64,000 nt of DNA from Streptacidiphilus sp. PB12-B1b (GCF_014084125.1 NZ_CP048405.1:744001-808000); one strand, 5' to 3'. Shown: positions 24,031-32,750, counted from the first letter of the stretch. Numbers and translations: made by a program. Notes: generated by a model from the letters alone, not told the origin.

Positions 24031-25683
24031 TCACCCCAACGCCCCCGGATCGGTCCACGGCAGGTGCGCGAACAGCTCCCGCAGCTCGTGCTTGAGCACC
24101 TTGCGGAGTGTTTCGTTGCGCGGGAGTGCGTCCACGATCTCCAGTTGCTCGGGAATCTTCTGCGCCATGAGCCCGGCCGCGCGCAGCCGTGTGGCGAGGT
24201 CGGCCAGCGTCGGCGGCTCCTGGCCGGGGCGGCGCTCCACCACGGCGCACACCCGCTCGCCGCGGACCGGGTCCGGCAGGCCGACCACGGCGACCGCGCC
24301 GACCCGGGGGTCCTGGTAGATGAGGTCCTCGATCTCCTGCGGGGCGATGTTCTCGCCCTTGCGGATGATCAGGTCCTTGAGCCGCCCGGTGAGCACCACA
24401 TGGCCGTCGGCCCGGATCCGGCCCAGGTCGCCGGTGCGGAACCAGTCGCCGGGGGCGAATGCCCGGGCGGTCAGCTCGGGGTCGGTGTAGCCGCGGCAGA
24501 CCATCGGGCCGCGCAGCCACACCTCGCCGACCTCGTCGGTGGCGGCCTCGGCGCCGTCCGGCCGGACCACCCGCAGCTCGGCCCCGGCCACCGGGCGGCC
24601 CTCGGTGTGCGCCAGCTGCTCGGGGGTGTCCCCGGGTGAGCCCATGCAGATGGCCGGGGCCTCGGTCATCCCGTAGCCGTGCGCCAGGACGCACCCCAGC
24701 TCCTCGGCGACCTCGCGGTACATCTCCGGCGGCCGGGGCGCGCCGCCGCCGGAGATGATCCGCAGGCCGGGCAGCAGCCGTTCCCCCGGCGGCAGCCTGC
24801 GCTGCTCGGCCAGGAAGGCGGCGTAGAAGGCGGTGCTGCCGCCCGCCATGGTGACCCGGTTGCGCCGGTAGGCGGGGAGCACGCCGGGCAGCGCGAACAC
24901 CTCCGCCAGCAGCGCCGGGAAGCCGTGCACCAGCATGGTGACCAGGTAGTCGGGGCCGCCGATGTGGGCGTAGGGGAAGGCGATCGAGCCGACGTCGCCC
25001 GGGCCCATCCGCAGCGCCTCGCCCAGGCCCACGCCGCCGGCGATCAGGGTGCGGTCGGTGTGCCGGGCGCCCTTGGGCGCGGAGGTGGTGCCGGAGGTGT
25101 AGTAGACCCAGCGGACCGGCGTGCGGGCGTCGGCCAGGTCGGTCCGGGGCGGGGGCGGCAGCTCGGCCGGGTCGCCGACGGGCAGGTCGGCCTCGGCGTA
25201 GGCGGTCAGCACCCTTGGCGGCACCGGCAGTTGGGCGCCCAGCTGCGCGGCGAGCCCCGGGTAGTCGAAGCCGCGCCACACCCCGGGGACCAGGAACAGC
25301 CGGGCGCCGGACTCGCGCAGGATGTGCCCGACCTCGGCGCCCCGGTAGAGGGCGATGACCGGGGTCTGCACCGCGCCCAGCCGGGAGAGCGCCAGCGAGA
25401 CCACCACGGTCTCGATCCGGGTGGGCAGCTGCCAGGCGACCGGGGTGCCGTCGCCGACGCCGTACTCCCGCCGCAGCCCGGCGGCGACGCGCTCGGCCCG
25501 GTCGCGGACCTCGCGGAAGCTGAGGGTGCGGTCCAGCGGCTGCCCCTCGGCGGCGGCCTCCCGCTCCTGGATCAGCATGGGGGCATCCGGGGTCAGCGCC
25601 GCCCGGCGCTCCAGCAGCTCCCAGAGCGTCCGCGCGCCCGCGAGCGTCCGGCTCTCCCCGCCCTGCCCCGGATCGGCGCCCAT
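24031..25683 (-). CDS. Acyl-CoA ligase (AMP-dependent synthetase)
   Basis: 550 residues of the ANL superfamily. The adenylate motif YYTSGTTSAPKG lies near residue 193. Others are GYGMTEAP, GDWFRTGDLG, and a C-terminal NETLRKVLK segment with the catalytic Lys. The enzyme should activate a carboxylic acid to its CoA thioester, the entry step to the beta-oxidation-type genes that follow. ATG 25683 has AAGGAGG at good spacing. A TGACG-N3-CGTCA operator sits 19 bp upstream, tying it to the 25-37 kb regulon. The substrate is unknown; the segment order recalls FadD-type ligases of actinobacterial sterol and terpenoid catabolism. Confidence 0.88.
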   Translation of the reverse strand: MGADPGQGGESRTLAGARTLWELLERRAALTPDAPMLIQEREAAAEGQPLDRTLSFREVRDRAERVAAGLRREYGVGDGTPVAWQLPTRIETVVVSLALSRLGAVQTPVIALYRGAEVGHILRESGARLFLVPGVWRGFDYPGLAAQLGAQLPVPPRVLTAYAEADLPVGDPAELPPPPRTDLADARTPVRWVYYTSGTTSAPKGARHTDRTLIAGGVGLGEALRMGPGDVGSIAFPYAHIGGPDYLVTMLVHGFPALLAEVFALPGVLPAYRRNRVTMAGGSTAFYAAFLAEQRRLPPGERLLPGLRIISGGGAPRPPEMYREVAEELGCVLAHGYGMTEAPAICMGSPGDTPEQLAHTEGRPVAGAELRVVRPDGAEAATDEVGEVWLRGPMVCRGYTDPELTARAFAPGDWFRTGDLGRIRADGHVVLTGRLKDLIIRKGENIAPQEIEDLIYQDPRVGAVAVVGLPDPVRGERVCAVVERRPGQEPPTLADLATRLRAAGLMAQKIPEQLEIVDALPRNETLRKVLKHELRELFAHLPWTDPGALG

Positions 25684-25701
25684 GCCCGGCCTCCTTCGCT
25701 A

Positions 25702-25714
25702 TGACGCAACGTCA
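25702..25714. promoter_or_regulatory. Operator 1, TGACGCAACGTCA
   Basis: A perfect 5-bp inverted repeat with 3-bp spacer, 19 bp upstream of the acyl-CoA ligase start. It is one of six copies of TGACG-N3-CGTCA in 25.7-39.4 kb and the pattern expected of a TetR-type repressor site. Confidence 0.7.
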
Positions 25715-25751
25715 GATCTTTCGCATGACTGCTGAGTTGCCTGTGCGGTCC

Positions 25752-26384
25752 TCAAGACGCCTGCGCTGCCCAGCAGTCGGCGACGGCGGCGGTGTCGGCG
25801 AGGGTCGCGGTCAGGGCCAGGGTGTGCCGCAGCACCGCTTCGGCGTACTCGGGCGGGGTGCCGGCCACCGCGTCCCGGACGACCACCGCCCGGAAGCCCG
25901 CGCCCACCGCGCCCAGCACCAGCTCCAGCAGCGCCACATTGAGCGACACCCCGACGCAGACCACGGTCCGCGCGCCGAGGTTGCGCAGCACGGTGGCCAG
26001 GCCGGTGTCCTGGAACGGGCCGAGGCCGTGCAGGCGCGGCAGCACCAGGTCGGCCGGGTCCGCGCCGATCCCGGGGTGCAGTGCGGCGGCGTCCGAGCCC
26101 GGCGTCAGGGGGACGGCCGCCCGGGCCGCCGCCGCGAACAGCCGGGCATTGCCGCCCGCGCCGCGACCGTCCGCCCGGCGCAGCGCGGTGCAGTGCAGCA
26201 CCGGCGCCCCGGCGGCCCGGGCCGCAGCGGTCAACCGGCCGATGTGCTGGACGAGTTCGGCCTTCCGGGCGGCCTCGGCCAGGGCCGGGAAGACCGCCGG
26301 CTCGCCGAGCACGCCGTTCTGGCACTCGCAGGTCACCAGCGCGGCCCGGCCCGGCCGCAGCAGCTCGTCCAGTGGTACGGCCAC
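25752..26384 (-). CDS. Isochorismatase-like hydrolase with altered catalytic site
   Basis: 210 residues with the isochorismatase (cysteine hydrolase) fold: ALVTCECQNGV at the N-terminus, a middle strand with DLVLPRLHG, then VVCVGVSLNVALLELVLGA and VVVRDAVAG. In active family members the segment after the GVSTN-like turn carries the nucleophilic Cys; here the aligned position reads NVAL, with Ala. The first Asp of the usual DxQ is also replaced by Glu in CECQN. The protein may therefore use another chemistry or be a binding protein. It is divergent from the amidohydrolase and shares its operator region. Confidence 0.8.
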   Translation of the reverse strand: MAVPLDELLRPGRAALVTCECQNGVLGEPAVFPALAEAARKAELVQHIGRLTAAARAAGAPVLHCTALRRADGRGAGGNARLFAAAARAAVPLTPGSDAAALHPGIGADPADLVLPRLHGLGPFQDTGLATVLRNLGARTVVCVGVSLNVALLELVLGAVGAGFRAVVVRDAVAGTPPEYAEAVLRHTLALTATLADTAAVADCWAAQAS

Positions 26385-26420
26385 GGTGCCGCCTTTCCGC
26401 GCGCTCGCCCGGCCGGGCGC

Positions 26421-26449
26421 TTGCCGCCCGTTCCCCGGCTCACTAGTCT
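26421..26449 (+). promoter_or_regulatory. Promoter of the amidohydrolase/acyl-CoA dehydrogenase operon
   Basis: TTGCCG (26421-26426) and TAGTCT (26444-26449) are separated by 17 bp. The predicted start, near 26456, falls inside operator 2. Binding at that site would block initiation or clearance. Confidence 0.5.
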
Positions 26450-26454
26450 GAATC

Positions 26455-26467
26455 TGACGGAGCGTCA
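26455..26467. promoter_or_regulatory. Operator 2, TGACGGAGCGTCA
   Basis: A perfect inverted repeat with 3-bp spacer, extended to CTGACG-GAG-CGTCAG. It lies in the 122-bp gap between the divergent isochorismatase-like and amidohydrolase genes, just after the predicted -10 element, so one site could control both. Confidence 0.75.
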
Positions 26468-26506
26468 GGTAAAGGGTTCGGGCAGCCGGACCTGGAGGGA
26501 GTCCCG

Positions 26507-27730
26507 ATGGACCTGCCCATGGTGGTCAGCGTCGACGACCACGTGATCGAACCCGCGCACCTCTTCGAGACCTGGCTGCCCGTCAGATACCGTGACCGGG
26601 GACCGAAGCCGCTGCGCGCGGGGATCGGCGAACTCGCCTACGTCGGCGGCAGGTACCGGATCACCATGGACCCGGCCGGGCCGCCCACCGACTGGTGGAT
26701 CTACGAGGACCTGCAGTTCCCGTACAAGCGCAACATCGCCGCCGTCGGCTTCGACCGGGACGAGATGACCCTCGAGGGCATCACCCGCGAGGAGATGCGC
26801 CGGGGCTGCTGGGATCCCAAGGCCCGGCTGGACGACATGCAGGGCAACCACGTCGAAGCCTCGCTGTGCTTCCCGACCTTCCCGCGCTTCTGCGGCCAGA
26901 CCTTCGCCGAGGCGCACGACAAGGAGGTGGCCCTGGCCTGCGTCCGCGCCTACAACGACTGGATGGTCGAGGAGTGGTGCGGCGACAGCGGCGGGCGGCT
27001 CATCCCGCTCTGCCTGATCCCGCTGTGGGACGTGGAGTTGGCCGCCGCCGAGATCCGCCGCAACGCCGCGCGCGGGGTCCGGGCGGTCTGCTTCAGCGAG
27101 ATCCCCACCTACCTGGGCCTGCCCAGCATCCACAGCGGCTACTGGGATCCGTTCTTCGCCGAGTGCCAGGCCACCGGCACGGTCGTCTGCATGCACATCG
27201 GCTCCTCCTCGCAGATGCCCGCCGCCTCCCCGGACGCGCCGCCCGCCGTGCAGGCCACGCTCAGCTTCAACAACGCCATGGCGTCGATGACCGACTTCCT
27301 CTTCTCCGGCGTGCTGGTGCGCTTCCCGAGCCTCACCCTCGCCTACAGCGAGGGGCAGATGGGCTGGATCCCGTACGCGCTGGAGCGCGCCGACGACGTC
27401 TGGCGGGAGCACCGGGCCTGGGGCGGGGTGCGGGACATCGTCCCCGAGCCGCCGTCCAGCTACTACTACCGTCAGATCTTCGCCTGCTTCTTCCGCGACC
27501 GGCACGGCGTCGCCTCGCTGGACACGGTCGGCGTGGACAACGTCACCTTCGAGACCGACTACCCGCACGTCGACTCGACCTGGCCGGACACCGAGGCCGT
27601 CGCCCGGGAGCACGTCGCGGGGCTGCCGCCGGACGTCGTCTACAAGATCATGCGCGGCAACGCCATCCGGATGCTCGGCCTGGACCTCGACCGCCACCTG
27701 GACGCCTGCGGACGCCCGCTGCGGCCCTGA
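26507..27730 (+). CDS. Amidohydrolase-family metal enzyme (ACMSD/LigW-like)
   Basis: 407 residues of the TIM-barrel amidohydrolase superfamily. The first strand motif reads VSVDDHVIEP in place of the usual DxHxxxP, then MHIGSSS (metal-ligand His) and TDYPHVDSTWP (final Asp/His). Proteins of this subgroup act as decarboxylases or hydrolases on cyclic acids. Within a cluster of acyl-CoA dehydrogenases it probably opens or decarboxylates a ring intermediate; that is inference. ATG 26507 has GGAGGGAG upstream. It leads an operon with the following acyl-CoA dehydrogenases, 50 bp apart, under operator 2. Confidence 0.88.
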   Translation: MDLPMVVSVDDHVIEPAHLFETWLPVRYRDRGPKPLRAGIGELAYVGGRYRITMDPAGPPTDWWIYEDLQFPYKRNIAAVGFDRDEMTLEGITREEMRRGCWDPKARLDDMQGNHVEASLCFPTFPRFCGQTFAEAHDKEVALACVRAYNDWMVEEWCGDSGGRLIPLCLIPLWDVELAAAEIRRNAARGVRAVCFSEIPTYLGLPSIHSGYWDPFFAECQATGTVVCMHIGSSSQMPAASPDAPPAVQATLSFNNAMASMTDFLFSGVLVRFPSLTLAYSEGQMGWIPYALERADDVWREHRAWGGVRDIVPEPPSSYYYRQIFACFFRDRHGVASLDTVGVDNVTFETDYPHVDSTWPDTEAVAREHVAGLPPDVVYKIMRGNAIRMLGLDLDRHLDACGRPLRP

Positions 27731-27780
27731 CCCCGGCCGCCGCGACCGTACATGCCGAGCGACGCCAAGGAGGCACCGCC

Positions 27781-28986
27781 GTGGAGCTGAGCGACACGCC
27801 CGCCGAGGCGGCGTTCCGGCGCGGGCTGCGCGCGTGGCTCGGCAAGACCCTGCCGGAGCTGCCGCCGCCGCCCGACCCGGCCGACTGGCCCGCCCGCCGC
27901 GCCTACGACACCGGCTGGCAGCGCAGGCTGTACGACGCCGGATACGCCGGGGTGCACTGGCCCGCCGAGGCGGGCGGCCGGGGGGCGGGCCCGGTCGAGC
28001 ACCTGATCTTCCTGGAGGAGACCGAGCGCGCCGGAGCCCCCTACGTCGGCGCCAACTTCGTCGGCCTGCTGCACGCCGGGCCGACCCTCGCCGCCGAGGG
28101 CACCCCCGAGCAGCGCCGCCGCCACCTGCCGCCGATCCTGCGCGGCGAGGAGGTCTGGTGCCAGGGCTTCAGCGAGCCCGGCGCCGGCTCCGACCTGGCC
28201 GCGCTGCGCACCCGGGCGGTCCGCGACGGCGACGCCTACGTGGTCAGCGGCAGCAAGATCTGGACCTCCCACGCCGAGGCCGCCGACTGGTGCGAGCTGC
28301 TGGTCCGCACCGACCCGGACGCCCCCCGGCACCGGGGCATCAGCTGGCTGGTGCTGCCCATGGACGCGCCCGGGGTGACCGTCCGCCCGCTGCGCACCCT
28401 GGCCGGGACGACCGAGTTCGCCGAACTCTTCCTGGACGAGGTGCGCGTCCCGGTCGGCAACCGCGTCGGCGCCGAGAACGACGGCTGGCGGGTGACCATG
28501 GTGACGCTGTCGTTCGAGCGCGGCACGGCGTTCGCGGGCGAGGTGGTGGCCGGCCGCCGGGCGCTGGCCCGGCTGGCGCGGCTGGCCGATGCCGAGGGCG
28601 CCTGGCAGGACGCCGGGCTGCGCCGCCGGATCGGCGCGCTGGCGGGGGAGTTCACCGCGCTGTGGCGGCTGGTGCAGTGGAACGTCTCGCAGGCGGCGGC
28701 GGCCGGGCCGGGCAGCGTGCCCGGAGCCGGGGCCTCGGTGTTCAAACTGCGCTTCTCCGAGGCCCGGCAGCAGCTGTACGACCTCGCGGCGGAGGTGCTC
28801 GGCCCGGCCGCGCTGCTCCTGCCCGATGCCGGGGCCGGAGCCGGTGCCGACGGCGATTGGGTTCCGCAGCGGCTCCAGGGCCTGGCGTACACCATCGCCG
28901 CAGGCACCTCGCAGATCCAGCGGACCATCGTGGCGCAGCGGGTGCTCGGCCTGCCGAAGCCTCGGACGACGGTCGGGGGCGGCTGA
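27781..28986 (+). CDS. Acyl-CoA dehydrogenase, first subunit of a pair
   Basis: 401 residues with the acyl-CoA dehydrogenase fold: the FAD/substrate motif WCQGFSEPGAGSDLAAL, a SKIWTSHA flavin-loop segment, and the C-terminal GTSQIQRTIVAQRVLGLP signature. GTG 27781 has AAGGAGG eight bases upstream. The start of the next gene overlaps its stop (28986), so the two are translationally coupled. In actinobacterial sterol-type pathways such adjacent pairs form alpha2beta2 enzymes with one active site per heterodimer. The partner is interrupted by a frameshift (see next entry). Confidence 0.9.
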   Translation: MELSDTPAEAAFRRGLRAWLGKTLPELPPPPDPADWPARRAYDTGWQRRLYDAGYAGVHWPAEAGGRGAGPVEHLIFLEETERAGAPYVGANFVGLLHAGPTLAAEGTPEQRRRHLPPILRGEEVWCQGFSEPGAGSDLAALRTRAVRDGDAYVVSGSKIWTSHAEAADWCELLVRTDPDAPRHRGISWLVLPMDAPGVTVRPLRTLAGTTEFAELFLDEVRVPVGNRVGAENDGWRVTMVTLSFERGTAFAGEVVAGRRALARLARLADAEGAWQDAGLRRRIGALAGEFTALWRLVQWNVSQAAAAGPGSVPGAGASVFKLRFSEARQQLYDLAAEVLGPAALLLPDAGAGAGADGDWVPQRLQGLAYTIAAGTSQIQRTIVAQRVLGLPKPRTTVGGG

Positions 28987-30040
28987 TGGACTTCCGGCTG
29001 ACGCAGGACCAGCGCGATCTGCGCGCGGGCATCGCCGCGCTGCTGGCGGGCCGCTTCGACCGGGCCCGGCTGCGCGCGGCCGTGGACGCCGGCGGGGCCT
29101 TCGACCCGGCGCTGTGGGCCGAGCTGCGCGCGGCGGGCGTGTTCTCGCTGCGGGTGCCGGAGGCGGCCGGGGGTTGGGCCTGGGGCTGGCCGAGGCGGTG
29201 CTGGTCTTCGAGGAGTTGGGCCGCGCGCTGCTGCCCGGCCCGCTGGTCGCCGCCGAACTCGCCTCGGCCGTGGGAGCGTCAGCCCCGGGAGGCTCGGCCG
29301 TGGGAGCGTCGGCCGCGCCCGGGCCGGTGGCGGCGCTGGTGCGGCTGCCGCACGGGCGCGGGCCGCTGCTGGTCGCGCAGGCGTCCGCGCTGGAGCTGCT
29401 GCTGGTGCTGGACGCGGACGCCGGTGAGCTGCGCGCGGTCGATCCGGCCGGGCTGTCCGGCCTGCTGCGGCCGGTGCGCTCGGTCGATCCGCTGACCCCG
29501 CTGTGGGAGCTCACCGGCTCGCCGCCGCACGGGGTTCCGGTGCCGGGCGCGGACGCCGGGCGGGTCTGGGCCGAGGGCACGCTGCTGACGGCCGCGTTCC
29601 AGCTGGGCCTGGCCGGGCGGGCGCTGGACTCGGCGGTGGCGTACGCCCGGCAGCGCGAGCAGTTCGGGCAGCCGATCGGGGCGTTCCAGGCCGTGCAGCA
29701 CCTCTGCGCGCAGCTGCCGGCCCGGTTGGAGCCGGCCCGGGCCGCCGTCCGCGCCGCCGCCGTCCTCCTGGACGCGGGCGGGCGCGCGGGCGGGCCGCCG
29801 GACGGCCCCGGGTCGGACGACGCCCTGGCCGAGGCCGCCGGGGCGAAGCTGCTGGCGGACGAGGCGGCGGTGTGCGGCGCGCGCGACTGCCTCCAGGTGC
29901 ACGGCGGCATGGGCTTCACCTGGGAGGCCGATGTGCACCTGCTGCTGAAGCGGGCCTGGGTGGGGCAGCAGGGCTTCGCCGGTCCGGTGGAGTGCGCCGA
30001 GGCCCTGGCCGGGCGGCTGCTGGCGGGGGGTCTGGTGTGA
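28986..30040 (+). pseudogene. Acyl-CoA dehydrogenase, second subunit, frameshifted
   Basis: The product begins MDFRLTQDQRDLRAGIAALL in frame from ATG 28986 and runs to base 29168. The conserved continuation (GLGLGLAEAVLVFEELGRALLPG, then AYARQREQFGQPIGAFQAVQH and VHGGMGFTWE) is in the frame one base back. A single G is missing from the run GGGGG at 29169-29173: the conserved reading needs six G. The interval of 1055 bp becomes divisible by three with one added base and would give 351 residues, a normal length for this subunit. It is either a sequencing error in a homopolymer or a recent inactivating deletion. Confidence 0.8.
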
Positions 30041-30450
30041 AGGGGCTGTGGACACTTGTAGGAAGGGTGGTTTTGCCGGGACGTCAGCAGGTTGCCGCTG
30101 ATCCGCGAACGGTTCGGTTACGCTCCACGAGTGCGGACGGATCGGAAGCCGGATCACCGGCAGCGGGGACGCTGGCGTCCTCCCGCGCGGGCTGTCACCC
30201 CGCGCGCCATGACGCCCGCCCGCCCCTGCCGGGGACCGTGACGACGGCATGGTGGAGGCCCTCGGGGGCAGTATGCACCCCCGGACCGCCTCCTCGGTGG
30301 AATATGCCCGAAGCGCTTGCCTTGGTTGGCGTGGGCGAATCATCCTGGGTCAGTTCCGTGGAGAAGCGGCGTCGGCGCTGTCGGTGTCCTCGTCGGCCCC
30401 ACGCCCTCTCCCGGGCACAACTGATCCCGCAAGTACGGGTGGTGTGAGCG
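30041..30450. other. Gene-free 410 bp upstream of the ATPase gene
   Basis: No ORF with convincing codon bias was found. It holds a GCAGCGGGGACGCTGGCG-like imperfect hairpin near 30163 and a TTGCCT element near 30320 without a clear -10. It separates the acyl-CoA dehydrogenase operon from the next gene and probably contains that gene's promoter. Confidence 0.5.
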
Positions 30451-30924
30451 GTGCAGGTGCTTCAGGTGCAGATTGCCGTACAGGCCGATCCGGCCGAGGT
30501 CGGGCGGGCCCGCAGATGGACGCGGTTGCGCCTGCAGGGGTGCGGGGTGGACCTCGATGCGCCGCTCGCCGAGACCCTGGTGCTGGTGGTCTCCGAACTG
30601 GTGACCAACGCGGTGGTGCACACCGGCTCACCGGCCGTGCTGCGGCTGGTCTTCCCGGTCGGCGCGGACGCCGACCGGCGCCCGGTGCGGGTCGAGGTCG
30701 CCGACGCCAGCGACCAGCCGCCGCAGCGCCGGAGCACGGCCAGCGAGGCGACCAGCGGGCGCGGCCTGGAGATGGTGGACTGCCTGACCGACCGCTGGGG
30801 CTGGTACCCGGACGGCGCGGGCAAGCGCGTGTGGTGCGAGATCGAGCCCGGCCAGGCCGGTGCCCCCGCCGGTGCCCCCGGTGACGCCGCCGCGCTTGAC
30901 CTGCACCGGCTGCTAGTGGGCTGA
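30451..30924 (+). CDS. RsbW-like ATP-binding (HATPase) regulatory protein
   Basis: 157 residues of the small histidine-kinase-type ATPase family. The N box is LVVSELVTNAVVHTG (about 47-61), G1 is VEVADASDQPP, and G2 is SGRGLEMVDCLTDRWG. Such proteins act as anti-sigma factors or as serine kinases for STAS antagonists. There are many in Streptomyces. GTG 30451 is the start consistent with the fold, and the ribosome site is weak. It interrupts the catabolic cluster and has no operator of the TGACG type in front of it, so it is probably unrelated to that pathway. Confidence 0.82.
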   Translation: MQVLQVQIAVQADPAEVGRARRWTRLRLQGCGVDLDAPLAETLVLVVSELVTNAVVHTGSPAVLRLVFPVGADADRRPVRVEVADASDQPPQRRSTASEATSGRGLEMVDCLTDRWGWYPDGAGKRVWCEIEPGQAGAPAGAPGDAAALDLHRLLVG

Positions 30925-30991
30925 GCCCCCGACCGTCGCAGCCGCCGCCTCCGCGTGAATGGCGCGGAACAGGCCGATTGCGCGCATCACT

Positions 30992-31032
30992 CGGGAAATT
31001 GGCGTCAATGTCCCTATCGTGACGATTTCCCG
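30992..31032. repeat. Interrupted 41-bp palindrome
   Basis: CGGGAAAT (30992-30999) pairs with ATTTCCCG (31025-31032). Inside it CGTCA (31003-31007) pairs with TGACG (31020-31024), leaving a 3-nt bulge and a 12-nt loop. The sequence is AT-richer than its surroundings. It could be an RNA hairpin or a protein-binding site. Confidence 0.45.
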
Positions 31033-31483
31033 TGTCCGTCGCCGCATACCACGGCGCCGGTATTCCCGGCCACAATTCGGTCTCGCCGAGAAAACGCCCT
31101 GATAACCCCAAGCGGTCCCGGTCGGCCCCGGATCGCGCCCCGGCGGCGGCCCGGCGGGGTTGCTGCGGCGTGCCGGACGGGTGGGGCGGGTGTGACCGGG
31201 CGAGCGCCGGGCCCGGCCGCCGCTCGCCCCGGGCAGCCGCCGCCGACGTCCTTCGTTGACGCAGCAACCCCCCGTTGACCTGCGGCGACGTTGGGTGTCC
31301 GGGCCCGGCGCCGATCTCCGCCGCCGGGCTGCGGCGGGCTGCGGCCGCCGCCGTGAGCCGGTCCCGGGCCGCCCGCGCCGGGCATTCGGCGGCCCCCGTG
31401 AACAGTTCGCACCCAGGGGTGAATTCCGGTCAGCGGATCGTCCGCGAGCCGACCGAAAGCGCACGCAACCAATCCGAATCACG

Positions 31484-31521
31484 GATCAGCCATTGACGTG
31501 GCGTGTCCGGCTGATCACTCT
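31484..31521 (+). promoter_or_regulatory. Promoter candidate inside an inverted repeat
   Basis: GATCAGCC (31484-31491) and GGCTGATC (31509-31516) form a perfect 8-bp inverted repeat with 17-bp spacer. The spacer contains TTGACG (31493-31498), and CACTCT follows at 17-bp spacing (31516-31521). A dimeric repressor bound here would occlude the promoter. No gene is recognised downstream on this strand before the cyclase stop. Confidence 0.35.
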
Positions 31522-31734
31522 TGGAGCCGTCGGCCTGTTGCGAGGGGACGTTGAGGGCGCGTACGGCCGTCGGTCGTGGGAGCGTGTCCTTGGCGAGGGC
31601 AGGTCGATCCGGCGCGAAACAGGGTGGAGCCCCGGGGGGTTCGCGGCGTCGAGGCCGGGTGGCGGGGTTCCGAGCAGTGCGTGCAGCGCTGTGCGGTGTC
31701 CCGCTACCCGGTCTTTCTGTCAGGGCGGGCGGCC

Positions 31735-32673
31735 CTACTTGACCGCCACCGGGACGACCGGTGCCCCCACGCCCCCGGTGAACGGCTCCGGCGGCGCGGA
31801 GAGCAGGAAGGCGTAGCGCCCGTCCTCGGCGCAGTCCGCCGCCAGCGCCTCCAGGTTCCAGTTCTGGCCCTGCATCATGCCCATCTCCACCAGGTCCAGC
31901 GCGTGCACCGGCAGGAACAGGCCGTCGATCTCGGGCGGGAAGACCTCGAAGGTGAGCGTGTCGTCGGCGACGGCGGCCACGTCCCGGGCGTGGAACCAGG
32001 CCGGGGTGTGCAGCGACAGCCCGGGGGAGGGGAAGGCGTACGCCTCCCGGTCGCCGCCGAGGTAGAGCTGGATCTGGCCGGTGCGCACCAGCACGATGTC
32101 CCCGGCCCGCACCCGGGTCCGCGCCAGCTCCTGCGCGGCGTCCAGGTCGTCCGGGGTGACCACGTGGCCGGGCGGCAGTCGTCCGACGCCGCGCGCCCGG
32201 GCGACGTCCAGCAGCACGCCGCGCCCGAGCACCGGCCCGGGCTTCTCGATGCCGCTGCGCAGGGCGCCCTCGTGCGCGGTGAGGGCGGCGTCGGCCGGGC
32301 GGTTGTTGTAGATCCGGTTGCCGTGGCTGACGTGGCCGAGGCCATCCCAGTGGGTGGCCGCCTGGAGCCCCATGGTCACCGTGTCGTCGCTGGTGGCGAC
32401 AGCGCCCGGGCCGAACATCTCCCAGTTCAGCGCGGTCATGGTGTGCAGCGGGTTGGTCCGGCCGGGGATCAGGCCGCTCTGCACGCCCTGCTGCTGCAAG
32501 GGCAGCGCCAGCGAGAGGCGGCGGCCGCTGCGGACGGTGGCCGCCGCCTCCCGGACGCCTTCCGGGGTGATCAGGTTGAGCGTGCCGATCTCGTCGTCGT
32601 CGCCCCAGCGGCCCCAGTTGTTGACCTGCTCGGCGATCTCCCGGAATGCCTCGAAGTCTGCGGGTGCCGGCAC
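31735..32673 (-). CDS. Cyclase-family protein (kynurenine formamidase-like)
   Basis: 312 residues from GTG 32673, which has GGGAGGG five bases upstream; a TTG at 32706 would extend it without a ribosome site. It has the cyclase/formamidase metal motif, here THWDGLGHVSHG in place of HxGTHxDxPxH, and the later DIVLVRTG and LFLPVHALDLVEMG segments. Family members hydrolyse amide or lactone bonds or catalyse ring closure with Mn or Zn. A near-perfect TGACG-N3-CGTCA operator lies 37 bp upstream, so it belongs to the catabolic regulon, divergent from the SDR gene. Confidence 0.85.
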   Translation of the reverse strand: MPAPADFEAFREIAEQVNNWGRWGDDDEIGTLNLITPEGVREAAATVRSGRRLSLALPLQQQGVQSGLIPGRTNPLHTMTALNWEMFGPGAVATSDDTVTMGLQAATHWDGLGHVSHGNRIYNNRPADAALTAHEGALRSGIEKPGPVLGRGVLLDVARARGVGRLPPGHVVTPDDLDAAQELARTRVRAGDIVLVRTGQIQLYLGGDREAYAFPSPGLSLHTPAWFHARDVAAVADDTLTFEVFPPEIDGLFLPVHALDLVEMGMMQGQNWNLEALAADCAEDGRYAFLLSAPPEPFTGGVGAPVVPVAVK

Positions 32674-32709
32674 GGCGCCCTCCCGGATCTCGGTCCTGCC
32701 CGACAAATC

Positions 32710-32722
32710 TGACGATGCCTCA
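32710..32722. promoter_or_regulatory. Operator 3, TGACGATGCCTCA (one mismatch)
   Basis: Same palindrome with one changed base in the right arm (CCTCA for CGTCA), 37 bp upstream of the cyclase start. It pairs with operator 4, 48 bp away, in the divergent cyclase/SDR promoter region. Confidence 0.55.
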
Positions 32723-32750
32723 GGTCTGGTGCCCCTCCCGACCGCCCTCC

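Larger units (their letters stand above)
30925..31734. other. Gene-free 810 bp with two structured elements
   Basis: Between the ATPase gene and the convergent cyclase no protein-coding stretch with Streptomyces codon bias is seen. A minus-strand reading frame over 30913-31482 is Arg/Gly-rich low-complexity sequence and is rejected. Two structures are listed separately: an interrupted 41-bp palindrome near 31.0 kb and an inverted repeat around a TTGACG element near 31.49 kb. It might encode a small RNA. Confidence 0.5.

Noticed and set aside
30913-31482. 190-codon minus-strand reading frame
   Set aside because: It is Arg/Gly/Pro-rich low-complexity sequence without Streptomyces third-position bias, crosses the palindrome at 31.0 kb, and has no recognisable domain or ribosome site.
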